Assembly: GCF_023015865.1 (NCBI RefSeq)
Contig: NZ_JALKBC010000021.1
Span: 17,189 to 81,188 of the forward strand
Origin: Arenibacter sp. F26102
GTDB lineage: Bacteria > Bacteroidota > Bacteroidia > Flavobacteriales > Flavobacteriaceae
Reading direction: 5' to 3'
Length of the DNA: 64,000 nt
The notes below the pieces were generated by a model. The model made no database searches and was not told where the DNA came from. It was given only the letters and a program-made list of their open reading frames with translations. The first letter of the stretch is position 1; each line of letters begins with the position of its first letter. The translations under genes were made by a program, and so were the position numbers. This document shows positions 28,271-38,686 of the stretch, piece by piece.

Positions 28271-29308
28271 ATGAAACCTGTAACCTTAAAAGAAATAGCC
28301 GAACAATTAAATATATCTGTGACCACGGTTTCAAAGGCCTTGAAGGATTATCCTGATATTAGTAAAAAAACCAAGGCTCTAGTGAAAGAATTGGCTTTAA
28401 CCTTGAACTATAGGCCCAACGCTTTTGCGGTAAACTTAAGGACCAAAGAATCCAAGACCGTTGGATTAATAATCCCAGAAATTGTCCACCATTTTTTTTC
28501 CAACGTTATTAAAGGAATTATCGCCCAAGCAGAAAAAAAGGGCTATCTGGTCATCATACTTCAATCCAATGAATCCTATGAAATGGAAAAAAAACAGATT
28601 CAACTCCTATTAAGTCAGCGGGTTGATGGTATCCTAATTTCATTGGCCAATGGCACTGCCGATTACAATCATTTGACTGACGTTATTGCCCAGGACAAAC
28701 CATTGGTAATGTTCGATAAGATTGCCAAAATTGTGAAATGTTCCAAGGTCATCATCGATGATAGAAAAGCTGCTTATGCGGCAACACAACATTTAATAGA
28801 TACAGGTTGCAAACGAATTGCTCATTTTAGAGGCGCCCTTTTACCACAAAATTCTATTGATCGGTTTCTTGGTTACAAAAAGGCCCTATTGGATAACAAT
28901 ATGCCCTACGATCCTTCTCTGGTTTATATATGCGAATGTGGAGATAACAGTTTTGAGGAAGGAAAAATTAATGCCCGCCAATTGTTAAAAGACCATAACG
29001 ATGTTGATGGCATTTTTATAAATACCGATTTAGTGGCTATTGGGGCCATTACGGAATTTAACGAACAAGGTGTAAATATTCCAGAAGACATTTCCATAGT
29101 CGGCTTTAGTAATTGGTTTATGTCATCGGTCATTTCCCCTACCCTAACTACCATTGACCAGCCGGGATACGAGATGGGAAAAACTGCTTTTAAGCAACTT
29201 TACAAGGAAATGCAGCAAGTAAAAAATAAACAATCAATAGTTTACGAAAGCATTGTATTAAAAACGGAGTTGGTTAAAAGACAATCAACTAAGGAGGTTG
29301 TTAATTAA
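28271..29308 (+). CDS. LacI family transcriptional regulator
   Basis: A 345-residue regulator. The N-terminal helix-turn-helix and hinge are clear (TLKEIAEQLNISVTTVSKALKDYPDIS, then LNYRPNAFA with hinge NLRTKESKTVG). The rest is a periplasmic-binding-protein-like effector domain with VGLIIPEI near residue 63 and the inducer-pocket region D-G-I-F-I-N-T-D. Members bind a sugar or sugar phosphate as effector. Two operator palindromes lie just upstream. It is divergent from the sucrose-type cassette and therefore the likely regulator of it; the effector would be a sucrose-derived sugar, which is inference. The start gives a normal family N-terminus. Confidence 0.92.
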   Translation: MKPVTLKEIAEQLNISVTTVSKALKDYPDISKKTKALVKELALTLNYRPNAFAVNLRTKESKTVGLIIPEIVHHFFSNVIKGIIAQAEKKGYLVIILQSNESYEMEKKQIQLLLSQRVDGILISLANGTADYNHLTDVIAQDKPLVMFDKIAKIVKCSKVIIDDRKAAYAATQHLIDTGCKRIAHFRGALLPQNSIDRFLGYKKALLDNNMPYDPSLVYICECGDNSFEEGKINARQLLKDHNDVDGIFINTDLVAIGAITEFNEQGVNIPEDISIVGFSNWFMSSVISPTLTTIDQPGYEMGKTAFKQLYKEMQQVKNKQSIVYESIVLKTELVKRQSTKEVVN

Positions 29309-29422
29309 TCTCTCTAACTCGAGTCTTAAGTTGGAATGAATATCCCATATGTTCCAAAAGCTTCTCTGACCTTGTTCTAATCCGTCCCATGTCACCCTAC
29401 AATCCCTATTAATTCAGATGAA

Positions 29423-30325
29423 TTATTCCGCAGTGCCAGCCCCCTTCATCCCCAGTCCAAAAGCCTTCCAAATTTTTTTAATGGCAATAACAGCCAATAA
29501 ACAAAGAAAACCGATAACGAGACCGGCAATAAATTCGCCCAAAATAGCTGGAATGTCAATAAGCCAATGATGTAGCCATTCAAGGTTATGCACAAAAATG
29601 CCCCCGGCCACCAACACCAATGCAATGGTACCGATAACTGATAGACTTTTTATTACCCACGGCAGCGCCCCTACCAGAAACCTGCCAACATAATCCGATA
29701 TACTGTGCTTCTTACCATTGAGCTCAATAAGTCTAAGACCAAAGTCGTCCATCCTAACGATCAGCGCCACTATTCCGTAAACCCCTGCCGTTGCTATAAG
29801 GGCTATAATGGAGACTACCGTTACCTGGGTCCAAATGGGTTCTTGAACTACGGTTCCTAAGGCTATGATGACTATTTCAATGGAGAGAATAAAATCGGTT
29901 ATAATGGCCGACTTAATTTTTTCCTTTTCCAAAAGCAGGATTTCATTTTTAGTTAAATAGGTTTTTACTTTCTCTGCTTTTGGATGTTTGTGGGGTACTA
30001 AAAATTCGTAAATCTTCTCTGCCCCTTCATACGCCAGATAAAGTCCGCCCAATAGCAAGATTACGGTGACCGCCACAGGCAAAAAGGCACTGAGCAGAAA
30101 AGCAATGGGAAGAATGATCAACTTGTTCAGGATAGACCCTTTTGTAATGGCCCACAACACTGGAATTTCACGTGAGGATACAAAACCAGAAGCTTTTTCA
30201 GCATTTACCGCCAGATCATCCCCCAAAATGCCGGCCGTTTTCTTACCTGCAATTTTAGTCATTGCCCCTACGTCATCCATTAAACTGGCAATATCGTCCA
30301 GCAAAGCAAAAAATCCTGATGCCAT
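29423..30325 (-). CDS. DUF808 family membrane protein
   Basis: A 300-residue integral membrane protein. The N-terminus MASGFFALLDDIASLMDD and the following AGILGDDLAVNAEK segment are highly characteristic of the DUF808 family (E. coli YedI is a member). About six hydrophobic helices follow, with a conserved R-(E/K)-x-P-V segment and an HKHPKAEKVKTYL loop. Function is not established. The gene stands alone, convergent with the LacI-type gene and with about 300 bp upstream. Confidence 0.9.
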   Translation of the reverse strand: MASGFFALLDDIASLMDDVGAMTKIAGKKTAGILGDDLAVNAEKASGFVSSREIPVLWAITKGSILNKLIILPIAFLLSAFLPVAVTVILLLGGLYLAYEGAEKIYEFLVPHKHPKAEKVKTYLTKNEILLLEKEKIKSAIITDFILSIEIVIIALGTVVQEPIWTQVTVVSIIALIATAGVYGIVALIVRMDDFGLRLIELNGKKHSISDYVGRFLVGALPWVIKSLSVIGTIALVLVAGGIFVHNLEWLHHWLIDIPAILGEFIAGLVIGFLCLLAVIAIKKIWKAFGLGMKGAGTAE

Positions 30326-30653
30326 ATAACTACACTTCCTTTATTAATTTATATTGTTTTTTCTTCTATTATTTTCTTCACTCCCAGGCTACCGCTCCAT
30401 GTCCGCAAATATATTTTATAATTCCTTTATTTACTTACTACTTACAATAATAGGTCCTTTTCCTAAAAAACAAAGGCTTAAAAAATTCCAATATTGCCCC
30501 AATACAACTTTAGCCACTAACCCAACCTCACAATTATGGACCAATATATTTGTACTAATTCCCTTTAACCGTATATTTTATTTAATAAGTTAGTATAAGT
30601 ATCGTAAAAGTGCATTTCCTAATCCAGTAATGATGATCTTTGGTGTAAGAACT
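30326..30653. other. Intergenic region upstream of tamB
   Basis: About 330 AT-rich bases between the divergent DUF808 and tamB starts. It should hold both promoters. No exact -7 box or repeat was found. Confidence 0.4.
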
Positions 30654-33600
30654 ATGAAAATAACCAAGTCAAAATATCGATTTTTAAGGGGGACCGCCAA
30701 AGTTGTTTTGGTGCTTGCACTGCTATTTATCGTTTTGGTACTTTTCGTTAGAAGCCCTTGGGGACAAAATATAATTGTTTCCAAAGTCACTTCTTATGTT
30801 GCCAATAAGACCAACACCAAAGTTGAAATAGACCGACTTTTTATTACTTTTTCAGGGAATGCCTTTTTGGAAGGCCTGTATCTGGAGGACCAGAAAGGTG
30901 ATACTTTGTTGTTTTCAAAAAGCTTGGAAGCCAATATACCTCTTTCTCCCTTGTTGTTCGGCAACGAACTAAACCTTAAGTCCGTGGAATGGGATGGTCT
31001 AAAGGCACATATAACTAGGAGCGGAGATTCTGGCAAATTCAATTTTGATTTTTTATTGGAAGCCTTGGCCACCAATGACACAACTCCCCCTTCCCCGGAA
31101 GTAGAACCTATGAAAATTAATGTTGGATCGCTTAATTTATCCAACTTTAAAATTAATTACAATGATGCGTACTCTGGCGTGGAAGGAGGTCTTGTTTTGG
31201 GGCAATTATATTTAAATTCCAATACCATAGACTTGGAGACCATGCTCTTCAACCTGGAGGATCTTGAGCTTTCGGATACGAACATCAATTACAATCAGAC
31301 CAGGCCTTTTGTTCCTGATGATAACACACAAACACCGCTGCCTTTTTTAGTAGTCAATAATCTTAAACTGAAAAATGTGCGGGCCAATTATAGTTCCATC
31401 CCAGAAGGTGTGCTGGCCAAGGCATACATAGGCGATTTTGTTTTGGAACTTCCCAAGGCCGATTTAAGCAGGAAAGAACTGGAAATTGGGTTGCTATCCC
31501 TTAAAGATTCGGACATTTCCTTAAATTTTCAGAAAAGGGAACTTACCCCTAAGGACACTACCGGTAATACTGCAGAATATGTTGAATTTTCCTGGCCACA
31601 ACTTTTTATAGTGGCAGATAACATCGTCCTCAATAATAATTCTGTCCAATACCGTTCTGCTAATAATGCAACAACAGAAGGTCAGTTTAATCCCAACGAT
31701 ATTTTCCTTTCAAAACTAAATTTAGAATCCAATGACCTCAACTACCAACCTAAAAATGGCAGCTTGAAGATAGATCATTTATCATTTGTTGACAAAAGTG
31801 GCTTTCAGTTACAAAGTCTAGGTTTCGAAGCCAAACTGGACGATAGCTCAGCATCGCTCACTGGATTAGAATTAAAGACCAATTCCAGTTGGTTAAGGGC
31901 CGACATAAAAATGAATTATCAATCCTTAAACCAATTGATCTATTCCCCTGGGAAAACCAAAATGGACCTACAAATGTCCAGCTTACATCTCGCTCTGCAA
32001 GATGCCCTATTTTTTCAACCTAATTTAAACAAGAACGAATATTTTTCTGCCGCCCTGCAGCATCCATTTACAGGGAAATTAGATGCCACAGGGATACTTG
32101 AAGATATTGATATCCATAATCTACAATTCTTCTGGGGCAGCAGTTCCTTGATAGCTGAAGGAACCGTATCCAACCTTATGGAAACGGATTCGCTAACCTT
32201 TGATTTCCCTAACCTAAATGTAACTACCATCCGAGAGGATTTGCAACAATTTGTTTCGGAAAAGGATTTGAACATTGAAATTCCCCAGACCATTTTTTTA
32301 CAGGCCAAAACCTACGGTAATCCAAATAATATCTCGGGGGAAGCCTTTTTGAAAATACCGGAAGGCACTGCCAAACTTAATGGTAACTATTCCAGCACAG
32401 ACAAAATCAACTTCGACGGAAATCTTAAAGTGGATAGCCTGCAACTAGGTAAGTTGTTAAGAAATGAGCAGTTGGGACTCATGACCTTTAATATCAAAGC
32501 TTCTGGTAATGGTAATAGTTTTAATACTCTAAATGCTGTTTTCGAATCCGATTTTACTCAATTGGAACTTAAAAAATATGACTTTTCAAATCTTGAGTTA
32601 AAAGGAAAAATCGAAAATGGGAAAGGTGATATTGACCTGAACTTTAAGGATAAGAACCTTAATTTCAAATCGAACACGGCTTTGGTTTTGGATTCCATCT
32701 CTTCAAAAATAAGGCTAAACCTAAATGTTATTGGAGCCGACCTACTAGCACTCGGTATCACTAAGGCAAATATCAAGGCCGGGCTGGACTTGGAAGCCGA
32801 TTTTGACGGGAACATGAACAACTATGGATTGAATGTACAGATAAACAATGGTGTAGCAGTTTATGATGGTCAGCAGTACCAAATGGGCCTCATGAAAATA
32901 GAATCCAAAATAGACACCCTTAGCACCGAAGTTAATATCAAGAGTGATTTTCTGAACGGCGGACTAAAATCGAACAGCTCCCCTACGGGAATCAATACCG
33001 CTCTGACGAAACAATTCAAAAGTTACTTTGAGGACACTATAAAAGAACCCTCCCCTTCTGATTCAGTTAAACTTGAAATGAATCTAAATATACATCCAAA
33101 TGCCCTTATTACCGAAGTATTTCTAAGGGATTTGGAGCAGATGGATTCCATTATTGTCAAAGCCAATTTTGATGCGGCCACCAAAAATATTAATGCCAAA
33201 TTAATGGTTCCCTCAGCTAAGTATAAGGGAATTACACTGGACAGTATGAATCTCTCGGCAATTGGCGATTCCTCCAACTTAAATTTCACCGCTGGTATTA
33301 TAAACCTCATTTCGGATCCGGTTCATATTAAAAGGACATATTTAGAGGGCTCCCTTAAAAACAAGGAATTGTTATTGAATTTCAGTTCATGGGACGAAAA
33401 GGAAAAAGTAGTGTTTATCGCCTCAAAAATGATTATCGCCAGGGATACTACCTTGCTACATATAAATCCGGACGGACTCTTATTCAACAAAAAGGAATGG
33501 ATTATGCCCGAAGATAACCAGATAACCTTCGCCCCTGACCACCTTGGTTTTAAGAATGTAAATTTGACTAGAAATTCCCAGCAACTGAGCTTGAGCAATT

Positions 33601-35642
33601 CGGCCTCCGATTCTGAAGAAGAACATCTCGCCATAAACTTCGACCAATTTAGGTTACAAACCTTTCTAAGCCTGTTCAACCCAGATTCCCCCTTGGCCTC
33701 TGGCTTGGTAAATGGAAATCTGATTGTGGAAAATCCATATGGGGCAACAGGAATTGTAGCCGATTATAAAATTAGCGATTTAGAGATAATGCAACACCCC
33801 ATTGGTAATTTGTCCTTAAAGGCCACTTCCAAAACCAGTGATACCTATGATTTTAATCTAGCCCTTAAAGGTGCAGGGTCGGACTTAGATTTAAAAGGGG
33901 ACTATGCCGCTGCAGAAACTGGGGCCAAACTGAACCTTGATCTGGACCTAAACAGAATAGACCTAAAGGTTATTGAAGATTTTTCATTTGGGACCTTGAA
34001 AGATACACATGGTTTTCTTTCCGGGAAAATAGATGTTTCGGGTACCACCACATCCCCGGTTTATACAGGAACCATCAACTTTAATGACACCGATTTTAAT
34101 GTCGCCAGCTTGAATTCTGTCTTTAAAATATCGGATGAAACATTAAAGATTGATACGGACGGAGTGTATATGGATAATTTTCAGATTACCGATGCCAATG
34201 GCAGCTATTTTAAATTGAATGGTTCTATTGGTACCAAAGAATTGTTGAACCCAAAATTAGACCTTAGCCTCAATGCCAAACAATTTCAGTTCCTGAACTC
34301 CACAGAGAAAGACAATGAATTATTCTATGGAAAAGCCAGTATTGATATTGACCTTTCTGTAAAGGGCAATTTGAAACTACCCATAATAGACGGAAAACTC
34401 CGTGTGCGCGAAGGTACCGAAGTGACTTATGTTGTCCCAGAATCCCAGTTGGATGTTGAAGAACGTGAGGGTGTGGTCATTTTTGTAAACCGTGAAAATC
34501 CCAATGCCATACTTACTAGAAATGACAATGAAGAAACGCCAGCCTTCTTTAGTGGCTTGGATGTCAAAGCCATCCTGGAGATAGCCGAAGATTCCAAATT
34601 TAATATTATTATAGATAAACGTACAGGAGATAACCTTCGCGTTTCTGGGGATGCCTCCCTTAATCTTAATGTAGAGCCCAACGGAAGGATGCAGCTTACA
34701 GGGCGATACGAACTAAACTCCGGGCATTACGAGACCAATCTGTACAACCTAGTGAAACGAAGGTTCCTGATAAATCCTAACAGCACCATAACTTGGCAGG
34801 GAGACCCCACCAATGCCAAGTTGGACGTTACCGCAACCTATACAGTGGAAACTTCAGCGGCCCCTCTAATGTCGTCCGTGGTTTCCAGTGAGGATAATAG
34901 CCTAACCGGCAAATACCGACAGGTCCTACCATTTTTGGTTTATCTTAATGTAGATGGGGAACTGTTGGAGCCAAAATTGTCGTTTGGACTGGATATGCCA
35001 GAGGACGAACAGGGATCATTGGGTGGTGCCGTCTATGGAAGGGTACAACAATTGAACCAACAAGAGGCTGAGCTTAACAAACAGGTATTTTCCTTGTTGG
35101 CACTTAATCGTTTTTATCCTGATACCGGAAGCGACGGAAGCATTGGTGGTACTTCGGCCATTGCAAGGGACAATGTAAACAAAGTATTATCAGGGGAACT
35201 GAACGCATTTTCGGACAGGGTTTTTGGGCAATCCGGGTTCGAGGTGGATTTTGATTTGGACAGCTTTACCGATTATCAGGGCGAGAGTCCCCAAGACCGG
35301 ACCCAACTGAACATCAACGCCAAGAAAAAATTGTTCAACGACCGCTTGATCGTAACTGCAGGTAGTGCCGTTGATGTTGAAGGCAGCGCACAGCCAGGGC
35401 AAGAGGAAACCCCAATAATCGGTAACGTAAGCCTAGAATACCTACTTACCAAAGATGGTCGTTATAGACTAAGGGGGTTTAGAAAGAACGAATATGAAAA
35501 CATCATAGACGGACAATTGATCGTAACTGGGGTAGCCTTGATCTTCAACAGGGAATTTAATAGATTTAGTCAATTGTTCAATCCTTTAAAGGAAGTCGAA
35601 TCAGCTGAAGAAAAAGACAAAGAAATTCAAAAAAAAGAATAA
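30654..35642 (+). CDS. tamB: TamB-like translocation and assembly module protein (DUF490)
   Basis: About 1662 residues from the ATG at 30654 (MKITKSKYRF), chosen over two ATGs 21-24 bp earlier because it places the basic start directly before the membrane anchor (VVLVLALLFIVLVLFV). A very long beta-rich region follows, with repeated amphipathic strands as in AsmA/TamB bridge proteins, and the C-terminal DUF490 domain ends around residues 1500-1640. These proteins span the periplasm as a groove for lipid transport and act with an outer-membrane Omp85 partner. That partner follows 7 bp downstream (tamL), supporting the call. The length is in the range of Bacteroidota TamB proteins. Confidence 0.92.
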   Translation: MKITKSKYRFLRGTAKVVLVLALLFIVLVLFVRSPWGQNIIVSKVTSYVANKTNTKVEIDRLFITFSGNAFLEGLYLEDQKGDTLLFSKSLEANIPLSPLLFGNELNLKSVEWDGLKAHITRSGDSGKFNFDFLLEALATNDTTPPSPEVEPMKINVGSLNLSNFKINYNDAYSGVEGGLVLGQLYLNSNTIDLETMLFNLEDLELSDTNINYNQTRPFVPDDNTQTPLPFLVVNNLKLKNVRANYSSIPEGVLAKAYIGDFVLELPKADLSRKELEIGLLSLKDSDISLNFQKRELTPKDTTGNTAEYVEFSWPQLFIVADNIVLNNNSVQYRSANNATTEGQFNPNDIFLSKLNLESNDLNYQPKNGSLKIDHLSFVDKSGFQLQSLGFEAKLDDSSASLTGLELKTNSSWLRADIKMNYQSLNQLIYSPGKTKMDLQMSSLHLALQDALFFQPNLNKNEYFSAALQHPFTGKLDATGILEDIDIHNLQFFWGSSSLIAEGTVSNLMETDSLTFDFPNLNVTTIREDLQQFVSEKDLNIEIPQTIFLQAKTYGNPNNISGEAFLKIPEGTAKLNGNYSSTDKINFDGNLKVDSLQLGKLLRNEQLGLMTFNIKASGNGNSFNTLNAVFESDFTQLELKKYDFSNLELKGKIENGKGDIDLNFKDKNLNFKSNTALVLDSISSKIRLNLNVIGADLLALGITKANIKAGLDLEADFDGNMNNYGLNVQINNGVAVYDGQQYQMGLMKIESKIDTLSTEVNIKSDFLNGGLKSNSSPTGINTALTKQFKSYFEDTIKEPSPSDSVKLEMNLNIHPNALITEVFLRDLEQMDSIIVKANFDAATKNINAKLMVPSAKYKGITLDSMNLSAIGDSSNLNFTAGIINLISDPVHIKRTYLEGSLKNKELLLNFSSWDEKEKVVFIASKMIIARDTTLLHINPDGLLFNKKEWIMPEDNQITFAPDHLGFKNVNLTRNSQQLSLSNSASDSEEEHLAINFDQFRLQTFLSLFNPDSPLASGLVNGNLIVENPYGATGIVADYKISDLEIMQHPIGNLSLKATSKTSDTYDFNLALKGAGSDLDLKGDYAAAETGAKLNLDLDLNRIDLKVIEDFSFGTLKDTHGFLSGKIDVSGTTTSPVYTGTINFNDTDFNVASLNSVFKISDETLKIDTDGVYMDNFQITDANGSYFKLNGSIGTKELLNPKLDLSLNAKQFQFLNSTEKDNELFYGKASIDIDLSVKGNLKLPIIDGKLRVREGTEVTYVVPESQLDVEEREGVVIFVNRENPNAILTRNDNEETPAFFSGLDVKAILEIAEDSKFNIIIDKRTGDNLRVSGDASLNLNVEPNGRMQLTGRYELNSGHYETNLYNLVKRRFLINPNSTITWQGDPTNAKLDVTATYTVETSAAPLMSSVVSSEDNSLTGKYRQVLPFLVYLNVDGELLEPKLSFGLDMPEDEQGSLGGAVYGRVQQLNQQEAELNKQVFSLLALNRFYPDTGSDGSIGGTSAIARDNVNKVLSGELNAFSDRVFGQSGFEVDFDLDSFTDYQGESPQDRTQLNINAKKKLFNDRLIVTAGSAVDVEGSAQPGQEETPIIGNVSLEYLLTKDGRYRLRGFRKNEYENIIDGQLIVTGVALIFNREFNRFSQLFNPLKEVESAEEKDKEIQKKE

Positions 35643-35649
35643 AAGTTTG

Positions 35650-37962
35650 ATGGCAGCAAAAACATATCGGACTATTTTAACCCTGCTAATTCTAGTAGGT
35701 ATCTATTCCTGCAGTGTTGGGAAATACATCCCTGAGGGCGAAGCTCTATATACTGGTTCAAAGATTGATGTTGCGTTTGACAAAGAAGTAAAGAACCAAA
35801 AAAAGGTAACGCAAGAATTGCGCACTATAGTGGCCCCTGAGCCCAATTCCCAATTTTTGGGGATTAGACCGGGCCTGTATTTCCATTACAAAGCACAAAA
35901 GAAAAGACCCGGTTTTATAAATCGTTGGCTCAATAAAAAAATTGGGGAAGAACCAGTTTATCTTTCCGATGTAAATCCGCAGCGGGTAAAACAACTTATG
36001 CTGAACAGACTGGACAATCGCGGGTTTTTCTATAGCCAGGTATCCTCTGAAATAGACAGCACACAAAAACACGCTGCCATTAAGTACAACTTAACATTGC
36101 CAAAGCCCTACACTCTGGAAAAATTTGAGTTGGAAAAAGACTCGCTGCCCATCTATGCCGAAATTGAAAAAGCCTTGGAAGAAACAAAAATTAAGCTTGG
36201 AGACCGATTTGATCTGGAACTGATGAAATTTGAAAGGGAACGCATAGATCATGAACTTAAACAAAGGGGATATTACAATTTTAATCCCGATTTTTTGATT
36301 TTTGAGGCCGATACCAATCGTTATGACAACAAAAGGTACGACCTCTTTCTACGGTTGAAAAGAAACCTCCCAAAAAAAACGGTGATTCCCTATACCATTG
36401 ATTCCATTTCTGTTTACCCCAACTTCTCCATCGACACGGAAAAGGAGGTCGACACCAATACAACAGTAGTCAACGGCATTAATTTTATTCAAGAAAAGGA
36501 ATTCTTTAAACCTAAGAAAATGGAACCCTATATATTGTTCGGGGTAGATCAGAAATATAATTCGGAAACGGCCAGGTTAACCAGTAATAGACTTTCGGCC
36601 TTGGGAAACTACAAGTATGTAAATATCCGGTTCAATGAAAGGGACACTTCTAAAGTAGATAGTACTGCTTCCTTATACGCCGATATTTTACTTTCCCCAC
36701 TTACCAAAAGGTCTGTACGGGCGCAACTACAGGCAGTAACCAAATCGAACGGTTTTGCTGGGCCGGGAATATCTCTCACCTATAACAACAGAAACCTTTT
36801 TAAAGGAGGGGAAACCTTGAGCATAACGGGTAATTTCGCCTATGAAACCCAGCTTTCTGGAGGTAAAGGCACTGGCCTCAGTAGTATAGCGGGTGGACTC
36901 AAAACCGATTTGATCATCCCTAGACTAGTTCCCTTTTCCCCTGAACAATTTAAATACGCGGTACCCAAGACCAAAATTAGCTTAGGAACCGATTTCTTGA
37001 AACGCACGAAACTTTATACCTTAAACTCGTTCAACGCCACCTTTGGTTATACCTGGAATGCCAATAGATTTGTATACCACGAGCTTAATCCTATCAGCAT
37101 CAATTACGTAAACCTATCAAATACCACAGAAGAATTTACGGCCATTTTGGATAAAAATCCGTTTTTGAAACAAAGTTTCGACCAACAGTTCATCGCTGGA
37201 TTCAACTATACCTTTACCTACAACGAACTGGTAGATGTGAATAACAATCACCCCTTCTTCGTTTCCACAAGCCTGGATATAGCCGGTAACACGCTGAACC
37301 TTATTGGCGGGTCCGATAAAACGGTTTTTGGATTGGAATATGCACAATATGCCAAGGCCGATATCGATTTTCGTTATTATATAAAATGGGGCAAGGAACA
37401 ATCCCTCGTCAGTAGACTTTATGCGGGATGGGGAATTCCTTACGGCAACTCCTCCACACTGCCATTTGTAAAGCAATTTTTTTCGGGCGGTCCCTATAGT
37501 GTAAGGGCATTTCAAATACGGTCGCTGGGACCTGGAACATTTAGTTCTACAGAAAATGGCACTTCTTCCTTTTTTGATCAATCAGGAAATCTGCGATTGG
37601 AAGGCAATTTGGAATACAGATTCCCCATATGGTCTTACCTAAAGGGCGCCATTTTCGCAGATGCCGGCAACGTATGGTTGACCAATGATATAGAAATTTC
37701 GGAAGATGAACCTGAAGCCAGTAGAGAGTTTAATGAAGAATTGCTCGCCAAAGGGAAATTTGGTTCCGATTGGGCCAAGGAATTGGGTATTGGTCTGGGC
37801 TTGGGCCTTAGGGTAGATATCCAAAGTTTTGTATTGCGTTTCGATTTTGCATCTCCCTTACAGGTTCCATACCTGCCTGAAGGAGATCGTATCAGAATTC
37901 CATTTTTTGATGGCGGCAGCAACAATATCCTCTTCAATTTTGCCATCGGTTATCCCTTTTAA
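35650..37962 (+). CDS. tamL: TamL-like Omp85 lipoprotein (BamA/TamA family)
   Basis: About 770 residues from the ATG at 35650, just after a TTG at 35647. The leader ends in VGIYSC, a lipobox, so the protein is a lipoprotein, the feature that distinguishes Bacteroidota TamL from proteobacterial TamA. POTRA-like regions (about residues 25-330) precede a 16-strand-type barrel, with the Omp85 segments GPGISLTYNNRNLFKGGE, GGPYSVRAF and the C-terminal FNFAIGYPF ending in an aromatic residue. It should form the outer-membrane part of the TamB complex. The gene follows tamB by 7 bp. Confidence 0.9.
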   Translation: MAAKTYRTILTLLILVGIYSCSVGKYIPEGEALYTGSKIDVAFDKEVKNQKKVTQELRTIVAPEPNSQFLGIRPGLYFHYKAQKKRPGFINRWLNKKIGEEPVYLSDVNPQRVKQLMLNRLDNRGFFYSQVSSEIDSTQKHAAIKYNLTLPKPYTLEKFELEKDSLPIYAEIEKALEETKIKLGDRFDLELMKFERERIDHELKQRGYYNFNPDFLIFEADTNRYDNKRYDLFLRLKRNLPKKTVIPYTIDSISVYPNFSIDTEKEVDTNTTVVNGINFIQEKEFFKPKKMEPYILFGVDQKYNSETARLTSNRLSALGNYKYVNIRFNERDTSKVDSTASLYADILLSPLTKRSVRAQLQAVTKSNGFAGPGISLTYNNRNLFKGGETLSITGNFAYETQLSGGKGTGLSSIAGGLKTDLIIPRLVPFSPEQFKYAVPKTKISLGTDFLKRTKLYTLNSFNATFGYTWNANRFVYHELNPISINYVNLSNTTEEFTAILDKNPFLKQSFDQQFIAGFNYTFTYNELVDVNNNHPFFVSTSLDIAGNTLNLIGGSDKTVFGLEYAQYAKADIDFRYYIKWGKEQSLVSRLYAGWGIPYGNSSTLPFVKQFFSGGPYSVRAFQIRSLGPGTFSSTENGTSSFFDQSGNLRLEGNLEYRFPIWSYLKGAIFADAGNVWLTNDIEISEDEPEASREFNEELLAKGKFGSDWAKELGIGLGLGLRVDIQSFVLRFDFASPLQVPYLPEGDRIRIPFFDGGSNNILFNFAIGYPF

Positions 37963-38146
37963 AAGTTATTAGAATTTAAAAACATCCCTTGTTTTATTAA
38001 GAAAATCATAAAGTTTTGCATCCAAATTAAATGGATCAAAAATGTAATCTTTTGAATTATTGACTAGTGGCATTTAGGTCTAATTTTATTAAAGATAAAT
38101 TATTAACCCGTCTGCCTTTTGGTGCAGACCTTAAATAAACAAGACT

Positions 38147-38332
38147 ATGAACAGTGATCAATTAGAAGGAAAATGGAAACAAGTCAAAGGTAAGTTCAAA
38201 CAGAAGTACGGTGATCTTACCGATAATGACCTGACTTATTCAGAGGGTAAGTTTGACGAATTCTTAGGCCGATTACAAGAAAAAACCGGAAAAAGAAAAG
38301 AACAATTAAAAGAAGAGATCGATAATATGTAG
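38147..38332 (+). CDS. CsbD family stress protein
   Basis: A 61-residue, highly charged protein (MNSDQLEGKWKQVKGKFKQK), the typical CsbD length and sequence, with a G-K-x-D-x-x-x-G-x-L segment in the second half. CsbD proteins accumulate under general stress; their mechanism is unknown. The gene stands alone, preceded by a short inverted repeat (38110-38129, GTCTGC/GCAGAC) that may be regulatory and followed by a strong terminator. Confidence 0.92.
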   Translation: MNSDQLEGKWKQVKGKFKQKYGDLTDNDLTYSEGKFDEFLGRLQEKTGKRKEQLKEEIDNM

Positions 38333-38364
38333 CCTCGAGCTCATAAGTTTAAATCTCATTGCAA

Positions 38365-38397
38365 CAACCCCCACAGAATTGTGGGGGTTGTTTTTTT
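38365..38397 (+). terminator. Rho-independent terminator of the csbD-like gene
   Basis: A perfect 10-bp stem (CAACCCCCAC with GTGGGGGTTG), a 6-base loop and a run of seven T, starting about 33 bp after the CsbD-like stop. Confidence 0.93.
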
Positions 38398-38686
38398 ATA
38401 GAAAAGATTTATTGGACCAAAGCTAAAACTTGGGTCTCGCATTAACCTAGTGCTTATCCAAAAAAGAAAAAATCACTAATTAAGGAGATTTAAGAAATAC
38501 TTTCACAGGGTTTAGCCCAATTAAATGGGCATTATATCCTCCGTAGCTAAAGCCCTTAGCTATATCCCTGGCGTTGTTGCGGGGATGTCGCCGCGGTCCC
38601 TGCCTACTGCAGGCAAGCCTAACGCTATATAAAAGGTTCCAAAGAAAGAAACCCATAGTTCCAATTGGATGGAATTATCGGAGCAA
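38398..38686. other. Intergenic region with GC-rich patch and short palindromes
   Basis: About 290 bp between the csbD terminator and the stop of the AI-2E-family gene. It contains a short perfect inverted repeat (TAGCTAA...TTAGCTA, 38544-38562) and a GC-rich stretch near 38575-38615 that is unlike its surroundings. No gene was supported. Confidence 0.45.
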
